Origin: Streptomyces sp. R21
GTDB lineage: Bacteria; Actinomycetota; Actinomycetes; Streptomycetales; Streptomycetaceae
Direction of reading: 5' to 3'
NCBI RefSeq assembly: GCF_041051975.1
Contig: NZ_CP163435.1
Coordinates: 8,586,501-8,650,500, forward strand
Length of the DNA: 64,000 bases
The notes under the pieces are model-generated. The model was not told where the DNA came from and did not search any database. It was given only the letters and a program-made list of their open reading frames with translations. The translations under genes and the position numbers were made by a program. The first letter of the stretch is position 1. Each line of letters opens with the position of its first letter. Shown in pieces: positions 50,151-58,719 of this stretch.

Positions 50151-50687
50151 ATGCGACACCGCTCCATCCTGGGCGCCCGAGGGCGCGTCCGGCCCCTGAC
50201 CCTGCTCGGCGATTTCGTGCTGCACGCACCCTGCGAGGAGGTCACCGACTTCGGCCCCCAACTCGCAGCGCTCGTCGAGGACATGTTCGCCACGATGTAT
50301 GCCGCCCAGGGGGTCGGCCTCGCCGCCAACCAAGTCGGCGAGGCCTTGCGGGTCTTCGTGTACGACTGCCCGGACGACGAGGAGGTCCGTCACGTGGGGC
50401 ATGTGGTGAACCCACGCCTTGTCGAGGCGGACGGTGTGGTGCTCCGGGGGCCGGAGGGCTGCCTGTCGCTGCCCGGCCTCGAGGCGGGGACCGAGCGGTA
50501 CGACCATGCCGTGGTCGAGGGTTTCACGGTCACCGGCGAACCGGTGACCGTGCATGGCACCGGGTGGTTCGCCCGGTGCCTGCAGCACGAGTGTGACCAT
50601 CTCGACGGGGGCGTGTATGTGGATCGCCTCGCCGGGTGGCGTAAGCGGAGGGTGTTGAGGCAGGTCGCCCGCGCGCCGTGGAGCTGA
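50151..50687 (+). CDS. def: Peptide deformylase
   Basis: A 178-residue metalloenzyme removing formyl from nascent N-termini. The three signature motifs are GVGLAANQVG, EGCLSLPG and HECDHLDGGVY, with Cys and two His as metal ligands. ATG at 50151 gives a family-typical start, although the frame is open much further upstream through murT. One of several def paralogues usual in Streptomyces; no fmt gene is next to it. Confidence 0.93.
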   Translation: MRHRSILGARGRVRPLTLLGDFVLHAPCEEVTDFGPQLAALVEDMFATMYAAQGVGLAANQVGEALRVFVYDCPDDEEVRHVGHVVNPRLVEADGVVLRGPEGCLSLPGLEAGTERYDHAVVEGFTVTGEPVTVHGTGWFARCLQHECDHLDGGVYVDRLAGWRKRRVLRQVARAPWS

Positions 50688-50689
50688 TG

Positions 50690-50785
50690 ACCGCCCGCGG
50701 CTGCGGGTTGTCTGTGGCTGGCCGCGCCCACGCGGCGGAGCCGCAGAATGTCACTGCCCCGCGCCCCTGACGGGCGCTCTCCTGG
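50690..50785. repeat. Streptomyces dispersed intergenic repeat
   Basis: The 105-base gap between convergent def and TetR genes contains ctgcgggttgtctgtggctg, gccgcgcccacgcggcggag and ccccgcgcccctgacgggcg in order, which I recognise as a widespread Streptomyces intergenic element with two internal palindromes. It probably works as a bidirectional terminator. Confidence 0.65.
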
Positions 50786-50792
50786 CCCGGTG

Positions 50793-51437
50793 TCAGAACC
50801 CCGGGCCGCCCACCTTGTCCCCCGCCGCCGCCAGCCGGCCCCACAGCAGGTCGGCCAGGCTCCGCACCAACTCGGCGCGTGAGCAAGGCCGTTCGCCGAG
50901 CCACCAGTCCCCGGCGGCGTGCATCATGCCAACGATCCCGTGTCCCCACACCCGGGCGAGCTGCTGGCTGCCCGGGCCGAGGTCGACCCGCTCCTCGATG
51001 ACCTCGGCGAGTTCCTCGCCCATGCGGCGCAGCAGGGGAGCGGAGTGCTTGCCGACGTCGAAGCCGGGGTCGCCGGGCTGGCCGCCCTCCGCCGGATGCA
51101 TCAGGAAGCGGTACACCTGCGGGCGTGCCTCGATGGCCGCCAGGTAGGTGTCGAGCGTCGCCTCGACCCGCTCCCTGCGCTCGGCCGGGGCGTCCAGGGC
51201 GGCCCGCAGCGCTCCGAGGAGGGCGTCGGTGTGCCGTGTGGCGAGGGCGGCGTAGAGTCCGCCCTTGTCGCCGAAGTGCCGATAGAGGATCGGCTTGGTG
51301 ATGCCCGCCTCGGCCGCGATGGCGTTCATCGAGGCCTGGGGGCCGTCGCGGAGCACCACGCGATCGGCGGCCTCCAGCAGTTCACGCCGGCGGCGGTCGG
51401 CGGACCTCTGCTGATCGGTCCGCTGTGTGGTGTCCAT
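50793..51437 (-). CDS. TetR-family regulator next to acyl-CoA dehydrogenase
   Basis: A 214-residue TetR repressor: RRRELLEAADRVVLRDGPQASMNAIAAEAGITKPILYRHFGDKGGLYAALATRH is the DNA-binding domain; the ligand domain ends with GHGIVGMMHAAGDWWL, a layout usual for fatty-acid-responsive TetRs of actinobacteria. Divergent from an acyl-CoA dehydrogenase with a 169-base gap containing inverted repeats, so it probably represses that gene. ATG at 51437. Confidence 0.9.
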   Translation of the reverse strand: MDTTQRTDQQRSADRRRRELLEAADRVVLRDGPQASMNAIAAEAGITKPILYRHFGDKGGLYAALATRHTDALLGALRAALDAPAERRERVEATLDTYLAAIEARPQVYRFLMHPAEGGQPGDPGFDVGKHSAPLLRRMGEELAEVIEERVDLGPGSQQLARVWGHGIVGMMHAAGDWWLGERPCSRAELVRSLADLLWGRLAAAGDKVGGPGF

Positions 51438-51542
51438 GAGCTCTCCCCACCCGTGCTGATTCGGTGACGCCTGCGCAAACTAACACTCAATGCCCCCTTC
51501 GTATCGAACGGGCTGCCGAGTGAGACGCGGGAGTTGACTTTC

Positions 51543-51581
51543 GCTACCGGCCAGTAACAGACTCTAGTTACCGCAAGTAAC
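51543..51581. promoter_or_regulatory. Two inverted repeats in TetR/acyl-CoA dehydrogenase promoter
   Basis: GTTAC-cgcaa-GTAAC (51567-51581) and a related GCTAC-cggcca-GTAAC (51543-51558), spaced about 24 bases centre to centre, end 25 bases before the dehydrogenase start. TTGACT at 51535-51540 could be the -35. Candidate TetR operators. Confidence 0.55.
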
Positions 51582-51606
51582 ACGCGAAAGCAGCGCTGGA
51601 GGGGAC

Positions 51607-52836
51607 ATGGCCGAGTTCACCATGGAGCTCAACGACGAACAGAAGGAGGTCCGGGACTGGCTGCACGGCTTCGCCGCCGATGTGATCCGCCCCGCGGCCG
51701 CCGAATGGGACGAGCGTGAAGAGACGCCGTGGCCGGTCATCCAGGAAGCCGCGAAGGTCGGCATCTACTCCCTGGACTTCTACGCCCAGCAGTACTTCGA
51801 CCCCACGGGCCTCGGCATACCCATGGCCATGGAGGAGCTGTTCTGGGGCGACGCGGGCATCGCCCTGTCCATCGTCGGCACCGGCCTCGCCGCCGTGGGC
51901 GTCCTCGCCAACGGCACCGAGGAGCAGATCGGCACCTGGATCCCCCAGATGTACGGCGACGCCAACGATGTCAAGGTCGCGGCCTTCTGCTCCTCCGAGC
52001 CCGACGCCGGCTCCGACGTGGCCTCCATGCGTACCCGTGCGGTGTACGACCAGGCCAAGGACGAGTGGGTGCTCAACGGCACCAAGACCTGGGCGACCAA
52101 CGGCGGCATCGCCAACGTCCACGTCGTCGTCGCGGTCGTCGACGCGGAGCTGGGCTCCAAGGGCCACGCCTCCTTCATCGTGCCGCCGAACACGCCGGGC
52201 CTCTCCCAGGGCCAGAAGTTCAAGAAGCACGGCATCCGCGCCTCGCACACCGCCGAGGTCGTCCTGGAGAACGTCCGCATCCCCGGCTCCTGCCTCCTCG
52301 GCGGCAAGGAGAAGCTGGACGCCCGGCTGGCCCGTGCCCACGAGAAGGCCAGGGCGGGCGGCGGCGAGCGCGTGAAGAACGCCGCGATGGCCACCTTCGA
52401 GGCGTCCCGCCCGGCCGTCGGCGCCATGGCGGTCGGCACGGCCAGGGCGGCGTACGAAGAGGCCCTTGAGTACGCGAAGACGCGTGAGCAGTTCGGCCGC
52501 CCGATCATCGACAACCAGGGCATCGCCTTCCAGCTCGCCGACATGCGCACGTCCATCGACGCGGCCCGCCTGCTGGTGTGGCGCGCCTCGTGGATGGCGA
52601 TCAACGGCAAGCCGTTCACCGCGGCCGAGGGCTCCATGTCGAAGCTGTTCGCCAGCGAGACCGCCAAGAAGGTCACGGCCCAGGCGATCCAGATCCTCGG
52701 CGGCAACGGCTACACCCGTGAGTACCCGGTCGAGCGCATGCACCGCGACGCCGCGATCTACACGATCTTCGAGGGCACGAGCGAGATCCAGCGTTTGGTG
52801 ATCGCCCGCACCCTCGCCGGGATGCCGATCCGCTAG
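51607..52836 (+). CDS. Acyl-CoA dehydrogenase
   Basis: A 409-residue FAD flavoenzyme that makes enoyl-CoA in fatty-acid or amino-acid breakdown. Family motifs: AAFCSSEPDAGSDVASM (FAD/substrate loop), NGTKTWATNGGIANVHVVVA, REQFGRPIIDNQGIAFQLADM, QILGGNGYTREYPVERMHRDAAIYTIFEGTSEIQ with the catalytic Glu in FEGTSE. Chain-length preference is not readable; it resembles medium/short-chain enzymes. Under likely TetR control. Confidence 0.93.
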   Translation: MAEFTMELNDEQKEVRDWLHGFAADVIRPAAAEWDEREETPWPVIQEAAKVGIYSLDFYAQQYFDPTGLGIPMAMEELFWGDAGIALSIVGTGLAAVGVLANGTEEQIGTWIPQMYGDANDVKVAAFCSSEPDAGSDVASMRTRAVYDQAKDEWVLNGTKTWATNGGIANVHVVVAVVDAELGSKGHASFIVPPNTPGLSQGQKFKKHGIRASHTAEVVLENVRIPGSCLLGGKEKLDARLARAHEKARAGGGERVKNAAMATFEASRPAVGAMAVGTARAAYEEALEYAKTREQFGRPIIDNQGIAFQLADMRTSIDAARLLVWRASWMAINGKPFTAAEGSMSKLFASETAKKVTAQAIQILGGNGYTREYPVERMHRDAAIYTIFEGTSEIQRLVIARTLAGMPIR

Positions 52837-52852
52837 TGAGGCCCGGCCGCGC

Positions 52853-53374
52853 TCAGCGGTGCCTGAGAGGTGTCAGCTGCTCGATGTCGTAGCGCGAGCG
52901 CAGTTCCTCGATGGCCGCGTGGTCGGGCGGGCCGCCGGCCGACAGGATGTCGAGCAGCTCCTCGAAGTAGTGCTCGTGGTCGGGCGGCGGCGAGGCCTGG
53001 AAGAACATCTTCGCCGGTACGTCGGTGGGGTTCGCGAAGGCGTGCGGGCACCCCGGCGGCACCACGATGACCGTGCCGGGGGTGGCCCGCACCACCCGGC
53101 TGCCCGACGGGGACTCCCACCGGCGCCAGCTGTCCGGGGTGCGCACCCGCGGCTCGAAGGCGAGCACGTCCAGCTCGCCTTCGAGGACGTAGAACAGCTC
53201 CTCGCTGCGGGTGTGCACATGGGCGCCCACGTCGAAGCCCGGCGGCACGACCACCTCGAAGCTGGACGCGCTGCGCGAGTGCGTGCCGGTCACCTTGAAC
53301 GTCACGTGCTGGGCTGCCGTCCGGACCGAGCGACCGTGGCCCGGCGGCACGAGCAGCCCTTCCGTCGCCGTCAT
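52853..53374 (-). CDS. Cupin monooxygenase-like protein of rppA cluster (MomA type)
   Basis: A 173-residue single-domain cupin. Metal motif 1: GAHVHTRSEELFYVLEGELDV (two His, Glu); motif 2: GTVIVVPPGCPHAFANP. Cupins next to rppA, such as S. antibioticus MomA, oxidise 1,3,6,8-tetrahydroxynaphthalene to flaviolin, and that is the best guess here. It follows the P450 by seven bases and is the last gene of rppA-P450-cupin. No signal peptide. Confidence 0.82.
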   Translation of the reverse strand: MTATEGLLVPPGHGRSVRTAAQHVTFKVTGTHSRSASSFEVVVPPGFDVGAHVHTRSEELFYVLEGELDVLAFEPRVRTPDSWRRWESPSGSRVVRATPGTVIVVPPGCPHAFANPTDVPAKMFFQASPPPDHEHYFEELLDILSAGGPPDHAAIEELRSRYDIEQLTPLRHR

Positions 53375-53381
53375 CGGCCGC

Positions 53382-54596
53382 TCACCATGTGACGGGCAGG
53401 GCCTCGGGCCCCCGGATCAACGCACCCTTCTTGAAGGGCACTTGGCCGGGCGGCACCGCGAGCCGCAGCCCGGGTACCCGGTCGAGCAGCGCGTCGACCA
53501 TCAGCTCCGACTCCAGCCGGGCCAGCATCCCGCCCACGCAGTAGTGCGGCCCGAAGCCGAACGCCACATGGGGGTTCGGGCCGCGCGAGAAGTCGATCGT
53601 GCCGGGGTCGGGGAAGACGTCCGGGTCGCGGTTGGCGGCCAGGTACGAGACGTACACCGCCTCGCCCGCCCGGATCCGGGCGCCCCTGATCTCCACGTCC
53701 TCGGACGCGATCCGTGAGAGTCCGACGGCGCTGCGGTGCGGGATGTAGCGGAGCAACTCGTCGATGGCCCGGGGGCGTATGGCCGGATCGGCGCGCAGCT
53801 GCTCGCACAGGTCCGGGCGGGTGAGCAGGATGTAGAACATCTGCCCGCAGTTGTTGGTGACCGCCTCGCCGCCGATCTGGACGAGCACCGCGAGCCCGAC
53901 GGCCTCGTCGACGGTCAGCTCGCCGCGGCCCACCGCCGCGCCGAGCAGCGAGGTGACGTCCTCGCCGGTGCTGCCGGTTCGGTCGCCGATGAGCTTCGCG
54001 AAGTACGCGCCCATCTCGTCCTTGGCCTTCTCGCTGACGGCGGCGCCGTGCGTGGAGGACAGGATGAGCTGGGTCCAGGTGTGCATGGCCTGCCGGTCGG
54101 CGGCCGGGACGCCCATCAGCTCGCAGATGACGGCGATGGGGAACGGGCTCAGGATCGCCGCGGTGAGATCGGCGGGCGGCCCGTCCCGGAGCATCTCGTC
54201 GACGAGTTCGTCGAGCATCCGCCGGGAGTTCTCGCGCACCCGCTCCACCCCGCGCGCCGTGAAGGCCGCCGCCACCGAGCGGCGCAGCCGCGTGTGGTCC
54301 GGGGGATCGGCGAAGCCGACCGCGCCCGCCGCCGGGATGAAGTGCGGGGCGAGCCGGGTGACCTGCCGCTCCATGACCGCCGCCCGGCTGAAGCGGGCGT
54401 CGTTGGCCACGAAGCGGACGTCGTCGTGGCGCGTCACCAGCCAGGCCCAGCCCTCGCCGTTGGGCAGCCGGATCCGGGTGACCGGACCCTCGCGCATCAG
54501 CTCGGACAGCACCGGGTCGAAGTCGACACCGGTCAGGTCGAGGGCGGGCCAGTCACGGATCGGGGGCAGGGTCTCGGTGAGGGTCTCGTCGGTCAT
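53382..54596 (-). CDS. Cytochrome P450, CYP158 type
   Basis: A 404-residue P450, the same length as CYP158A2, which couples flaviolin into dark polymers. Heme-Cys loop FGFGPHYCVGG, I-helix LVQIGGEAVTNNCGQ, ExxR in AIDELLRYIPHRS. The ATG at 54596 overlaps the rppA stop by four bases. In this cluster RppA makes THN, the cupin gives flaviolin, and this P450 probably joins two or three rings. Electron partners are not encoded nearby. Confidence 0.93.
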   Translation of the reverse strand: MTDETLTETLPPIRDWPALDLTGVDFDPVLSELMREGPVTRIRLPNGEGWAWLVTRHDDVRFVANDARFSRAAVMERQVTRLAPHFIPAAGAVGFADPPDHTRLRRSVAAAFTARGVERVRENSRRMLDELVDEMLRDGPPADLTAAILSPFPIAVICELMGVPAADRQAMHTWTQLILSSTHGAAVSEKAKDEMGAYFAKLIGDRTGSTGEDVTSLLGAAVGRGELTVDEAVGLAVLVQIGGEAVTNNCGQMFYILLTRPDLCEQLRADPAIRPRAIDELLRYIPHRSAVGLSRIASEDVEIRGARIRAGEAVYVSYLAANRDPDVFPDPGTIDFSRGPNPHVAFGFGPHYCVGGMLARLESELMVDALLDRVPGLRLAVPPGQVPFKKGALIRGPEALPVTW

Positions 54597-55657
54597 GCCG
54601 TCTCTTCGCTCGTACGGTTCCAGCGGCCGAGGGCCATCTCCGCGGTGATGCCGGGCCCGAACCCGGCGAGCAGTCCGCGCGCGGCGTGCTCGGCGCCGCC
54701 CTCGTCGAACAGCCGGCGCAGCGCGTCCAGGACGACGGCACTCGCGATGTTGCCGTACTCGGTGAGCGTGGCCCGGCTGAAGCGGAAGGCCTCCGGCGGT
54801 ACCTGGAGGAACTTGCTGAGGTCGTCGAGGATTCGCGGGCCGCCCGCGTGGATGATGTAGAAGTCCAGGTCGGAGGCGTTCCAGCCATGCTGCCTGGCGA
54901 GCGCCTGGAGGGCCGGGGCGAGGGGTTCCATGGTGGTCGGCACCCGCTTGTCCAGCAGGAAGTGGAATCCGGTGGCCCGGACGTCGTACATGATCCAGTC
55001 CTCGGTCTTGGGGATCAGGTACGAGCCGTTGCGCTCCAGGCTGATGCCGGTGCCGCCCTTGCCGCGGACGACGGCGGCGGCGATGCCGTCCCCGAACAGT
55101 CCGTTGCACAGCAGTGAGCCGACGCCGAGATCGGTCGGCTGGTAGCACAGCGAGCAGAACTCGCAGGCCACGATGAGGGCGTTGGCCTCGGGGTAGGCCA
55201 TGCAGAAGTCGTGCGCCCGGTTGATCGCGGCGCCGCCCGCGGCGCAGCCCAGCTGGGCTATGGGTATCTGCCGGGTGTCGCTGCCGAAGCTCATCGCGTT
55301 GATCAGCCAGGCCGTCAGCGACGGCATCATGAACCCCGTGCACGAGACGTAGAGGATCACGTCGATGTCGGTGGTGAGCAGCTCCGCGTCGTCCAGCGCC
55401 CGCTGCACGACCGCGGGGACACGGGCCTTCGCCTCGTTCTCGTAGACCTTGTTGCGTTCCTCGAAGCCCGGATGCTTCAGGGTCTCCTCGATGGGCTGCA
55501 CGATGTGCCGGGTGCGGACGCCGGTGTTCTCGATCAGGCGGAGCGCCAGCGGCAGTTGGGGGTGGTCCGGGTGGCGGGAACGCGCCAGCTCCAGCGTTTC
55601 CTCCATCGTGATCACATGTTCCGGAACGGAGACCGCAGGTCTGCACAGAGTCGCCAT
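54593..55657 (-). CDS. rppA: Type III polyketide synthase, tetrahydroxynaphthalene synthase
   Basis: A 354-residue chalcone-synthase-fold enzyme joining five malonyl-CoA into 1,3,6,8-tetrahydroxynaphthalene. Cys138 (AQLGCAAGGAA), His (YIIHAGGPRIL) and Asn (LTEYGNIASAVV) of the triad are all there, and the RppA-like CTGFMMPSLTAWLINAMSF segment. It leads the operon rppA-P450-cupin. ATG at 55657, preceded by AAGTAGGCGCGCTCC; a perfect inverted repeat sits in the leader. Confidence 0.95.
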   Translation of the reverse strand: MATLCRPAVSVPEHVITMEETLELARSRHPDHPQLPLALRLIENTGVRTRHIVQPIEETLKHPGFEERNKVYENEAKARVPAVVQRALDDAELLTTDIDVILYVSCTGFMMPSLTAWLINAMSFGSDTRQIPIAQLGCAAGGAAINRAHDFCMAYPEANALIVACEFCSLCYQPTDLGVGSLLCNGLFGDGIAAAVVRGKGGTGISLERNGSYLIPKTEDWIMYDVRATGFHFLLDKRVPTTMEPLAPALQALARQHGWNASDLDFYIIHAGGPRILDDLSKFLQVPPEAFRFSRATLTEYGNIASAVVLDALRRLFDEGGAEHAARGLLAGFGPGITAEMALGRWNRTSEETA

Positions 55658-55679
55658 GGAGCGCGCCTACTTTCGCCAT

Positions 55680-55701
55680 CCGGGGGACCCTCGTCCCCCG
55701 G
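55680..55701. promoter_or_regulatory. Inverted repeat in rppA leader
   Basis: A perfect 9-bp inverted repeat ccgggggac-cctc-gtcccccgg lies 23 bases before the rppA start in the 179-base gap to the divergent TenA-like gene. It may be an operator, or an mRNA hairpin in the leader. Confidence 0.45.
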
Positions 55702-55836
55702 GCGGAAGGGTGGTTCACCCACGATCACCCGGCGGCGCGGGGATATCGCGTCGGACTACTCCAGACCGGGGAACCCCGCCGGGGCGTGGCAACCTGGTCG
55801 AAGGAGGCCGAGACAGCCGAACCGAAGGAGTGCGCG

Positions 55837-56520
55837 ATGACGCGGACGGCCAGGGAACTGCTGGACGACACCACCGGGAAGCTCGCCCCGGACCCGCACG
55901 CCAACCGGCTCCTGCCGCTGATCGCCCGCGGCGCCGCGCAGCGCTCGACGCTCGCCGCCCTCGGGCTGGAGCAGCACCATGTGATCGCCGCGGACCTCCG
56001 CGCCTTCCACCATTTGGCCCAGCGGTCGGCGGCGGAGCCCGAGTGCGCGGCCTTCTTCACCCTGCTCGCGGAGGGCGAGGCCCTGGCCCAGCAGCGGCTC
56101 GGTGCGTACGCGGCGGCCTGCGGGACGGACGAGGCACGGACCGCCGCCTACGAACCGCTCGCGGACTGCCAGGCCTATCCCGCGTACATCGCCTGGCTGG
56201 CCCTGAACGGCTCACCGGTCGACGTGGTGCTCGCGCTGAGCGCCAACTTCGCGGCGTGGGGCGGTTATTGCGAGGCGATCGCCGAGGCGCTGCGCCGCCA
56301 CTACGACTTCCCGGACGAGGCCTGCGGGTTCTTCGACCTCTTCGCCACGCCTGCGCCGGATCTGGAGCGGAAGGCGCAGGCCGCCGTGCAGGCGGGGCTC
56401 GACGCCGGGCGGGTCGACGAGGAGGCGGTGTACCGGTACGGCCGCCTGCTGGGGAGCTACGAGTCGACGTTCTGGCACGCGCTGTGGGAGCTGGACCAGC
56501 GCACGGGACACACCGGCTGA
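55837..56520 (+). CDS. TenA/THI-4/PqqC-family protein
   Basis: A 227-residue all-helical protein of the heme-oxygenase-like TenA fold: HHVIAADLRAFHHLAQRS, ADCQAYPAYIAWLALNGSPVDVVLALSANFAAWGGYCEAIAEALRRHYDF and the terminal YESTFWHALWEL. TenA proteins hydrolyse thiamin pyrimidines, but many actinobacterial members have other jobs; the catalytic Cys position is not certain here. Start ATG 55837 with GAAGGAG. It is divergent from rppA, so either tied to the pigment cluster or coincidental. Confidence 0.72.
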   Translation: MTRTARELLDDTTGKLAPDPHANRLLPLIARGAAQRSTLAALGLEQHHVIAADLRAFHHLAQRSAAEPECAAFFTLLAEGEALAQQRLGAYAAACGTDEARTAAYEPLADCQAYPAYIAWLALNGSPVDVVLALSANFAAWGGYCEAIAEALRRHYDFPDEACGFFDLFATPAPDLERKAQAAVQAGLDAGRVDEEAVYRYGRLLGSYESTFWHALWELDQRTGHTG

Positions 56521-56527
56521 GGCAGCG

Positions 56528-56767
56528 TCAGCCGCCGCCGGTCCCGCTGCTGTGCGCGATGCAGGCCACGTCGATGCGGTCGGCGAGCTTGGCGAGTTCG
56601 ATGGTGAGCGCCGCCACCGTGTCCTCGTCGAGCCCGTCCTGACCGGCCTCCACCAGATGGAGCCACCGGCCGCCCACCGTGCGCAGCAGTTTGCTGACGT
56701 CGGCTGCCGACACCTGCAACGTTCCGCGGTCGTCGACGATCAGAGGCAGGGTCACTTCGCGGTTCAC
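56528..56767 (-). CDS. DUF6213 family protein
   Basis: A 79-residue protein: NREVTLPLIVDDRGTLQVSAADVSKLLRTVGGRWLHLVEAG ... ALTIELAKLADRIDVACIAHSSG. It matches the small DUF6213 family of streptomycetes; no function is known. GTG start at 56767 with no convincing ribosome site, so it may be leaderless or start upstream. It is convergent with the TenA-like gene with seven bases between. Confidence 0.75.
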   Translation of the reverse strand: MNREVTLPLIVDDRGTLQVSAADVSKLLRTVGGRWLHLVEAGQDGLDEDTVAALTIELAKLADRIDVACIAHSSGTGGG

Positions 56768-56792
56768 AGGGGGGATCGTAGCTGCGGAACGC

Positions 56793-58178
56793 TCACGCTC
56801 CGTGCCATACGGTGGTGATGTTGCAGAACTCGCGGATTCCGTGCCCCGACAGTTCACGCCCGTAACCGGACCGTTTGACCCCGCCGAACGGGAACGCCGG
56901 GTGGGACGCCGTCATCCCGTTGACGAACACGCCGCCCGCCTCCAGGTCGAGGACGAACCGGTCCACCTCGGTCTCGTCGCGCGTCCACACGTTGGAACTC
57001 AGCCCGAACGGCGTGTCGTTGGCGATCGACACCGCCTCGTCGAGGTCGGCGGCACGGTAGAGCGTGGCGACCGGGCCGAACGCCTCCTCCCGGTGGATGC
57101 GCATGTCGGGTGTGACGTCGGCGAGGACGGTCGGCGGGTAGTACCAGCCGGGCCCGTCCGGGCGTTCGCCGCCGCACAGCACCGTCGCGCCGTTCTCCAC
57201 CGCGTCGCCCACGAGTTCCTCCAGGTCGTCGCGGCCCTGCCTGCTGGCGAGCGGTCCGACGTCGGTGTCCTCGTCCATCGGGTCGCCGACCTGCAGCGCC
57301 TTCATGCCCTGCGTGAAGCGTTCGGCGAAGGCGTCGAACACGTCCGTGTGCACGATGAACCGCTTGGCGGCGATGCACGACTGCCCGTTGTTCTGCACAC
57401 GCGCCGTGACCGCGGTCTTCGCCGCCCGGTCGATGTCGGCCGACGGCATCACCACGTAAGGGTCGCTGCCGCCCAGTTCCAGGACCGTCTTCTTGACCTC
57501 GTCCCCGGCGATGGAGGCGACCGCGCGGCCCGCGGGTTCACTCCCGGTGAGCGTGGCCGCCTTGACGCGCTCGTCGCGCAGGACGCCCTCCACTTCGCGC
57601 GAGCCGATCAGCAGCGTCTGGAAGCAGCCCTCGGGGAAACCCGCCCGGCGGAACAGGTCCTCCAGATAGAGGGCGGTCTGCGGCACGTTCGATGCGTGCT
57701 TGAGCAGGCCCACGTTGCCGGCCATCAGCGCGGGCGCGGCGAACCGGATCACCTGCCACAGCGGGAAGTTCCACGGCATGACGGCCAGCACCGGGCCCAG
57801 CGGGCGGTAGCGCACCCGCACCCGGGAGGCGCCGGAGTCCTTGACGTCCCCGTCGTCCGGTTCCTCGTCGGCGAGCAGCTCTTCGGCGTGGTCGGCATAC
57901 CAGCGCATCGCCTTCGCGCACTTGGCGGCCTCCGCGCGGGCCTGCTTGACCGGTTTGCCCATCTCGGTCGTCATGACCCGGCCGATGTCCCGCTGCTCCT
58001 CCTCCAGCAGGTCGGCGGCCTTGTGCAGCAGCCGTGCCCGCTCGGCGAAGGGGGTGGTGCGATAGCCGCGGAAGGCGGACTCGGCGGTCGCGAGCCTGCG
58101 CTCGATCTCCGCGCCGCCCAGGGCCTCGTACGTCTTGAGCGTCTCGCCGTTCGCCGGGTTCACCGTCGCGATGGGCAT
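56793..58178 (-). CDS. gabD: Succinate-semialdehyde dehydrogenase (NADP-dependent type)
   Basis: A 461-residue aldehyde dehydrogenase that resembles bacterial NADP succinate-semialdehyde dehydrogenases (GabD2/YneI class). Catalytic Cys in VQNNGQSCIAAKRFIV, catalytic Glu in KTVLELGGSDPYVVMP, cofactor region VMPWNFPLWQVIRFAAPAL, and AFPFGGVKRSGYGRELSGHGIREF near the end. It oxidises succinic semialdehyde from GABA or related aldehydes. No gabT in the window. Confidence 0.87.
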   Translation of the reverse strand: MPIATVNPANGETLKTYEALGGAEIERRLATAESAFRGYRTTPFAERARLLHKAADLLEEEQRDIGRVMTTEMGKPVKQARAEAAKCAKAMRWYADHAEELLADEEPDDGDVKDSGASRVRVRYRPLGPVLAVMPWNFPLWQVIRFAAPALMAGNVGLLKHASNVPQTALYLEDLFRRAGFPEGCFQTLLIGSREVEGVLRDERVKAATLTGSEPAGRAVASIAGDEVKKTVLELGGSDPYVVMPSADIDRAAKTAVTARVQNNGQSCIAAKRFIVHTDVFDAFAERFTQGMKALQVGDPMDEDTDVGPLASRQGRDDLEELVGDAVENGATVLCGGERPDGPGWYYPPTVLADVTPDMRIHREEAFGPVATLYRAADLDEAVSIANDTPFGLSSNVWTRDETEVDRFVLDLEAGGVFVNGMTASHPAFPFGGVKRSGYGRELSGHGIREFCNITTVWHGA

Positions 58179-58254
58179 GGCCGACCTCCTGGATACGGGG
58201 CTGTTCTCCGACCCTCCCGCGCGACGCGGGGCAGCGCAACGCGGGACGGCGTTC

Positions 58255-58719
58255 TCAGCCCGAGTGCTCCAGGAGCCGGTCGAGAAACTCCGCCTGCGCC
58301 TTCACGATCAGGGCTCGCGCCCGCTCCAGGCCGAACCATTCCACCCGGTCCAGCTCGGGGAACTCCTGCGTGCGGCCCGACTTCGGCGGCCACTCCATCG
58401 TGAAGGTGCCGGGCACCGCGGTCGCCGGGTCGAGGTCCGCCTCGATCGCCCACACCGTGACGATCTTGCGGTTCGCCTGGCGGACCTCGCCGAGCGGCAG
58501 CGCCTCCCCGTCGGGCGGAGCGAGCCCCAGCTCCTCCTGGAACTCCCGGCGCGCGGCGTCCCAGGCCGGTTCGTCGGGCTCGTACTCGCCCTTGGGGATG
58601 GACCACGCCCCGGCGTCGCGGCGCGCGAAGAACGGGCCGCCCATATGGCCGAGCAACACCTCGATGCCGTCGTCGGTGTGCCTGAACAACAGCAGGCCAG
58701 CGCTGCGCTTCTCCGTCAT
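58255..58719 (-). CDS. NUDIX hydrolase
   Basis: A 154-residue NUDIX enzyme. The NUDIX box is GEYEPDEPAWDAARREFQEELGLAPP, close to GX5EX7REUXEEXGU, with the first Glu retained; N-terminus KRSAGLLLFRHTDDGIEVLLGHMGGPFFARRD. It cleaves nucleoside-diphosphate derivatives; a diadenosine polyphosphate or capped-nucleotide substrate is plausible. Its ATG overlaps the stop of the DNA ligase upstream (ATGA). Confidence 0.87.
   Translation of the reverse strand: MTEKRSAGLLLFRHTDDGIEVLLGHMGGPFFARRDAGAWSIPKGEYEPDEPAWDAARREFQEELGLAPPDGEALPLGEVRQANRKIVTVWAIEADLDPATAVPGTFTMEWPPKSGRTQEFPELDRVEWFGLERARALIVKAQAEFLDRLLEHSG

Noticed and set aside
49440..50687. A 415-residue form of peptide deformylase
   Set aside because: The N-terminal 237 residues are antisense to murT; the enzyme starts at 50151.
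53382..55718. A 778-residue P450 fusion
   Set aside because: The first half is another frame of rppA with no family match; the P450 starts at 54596.
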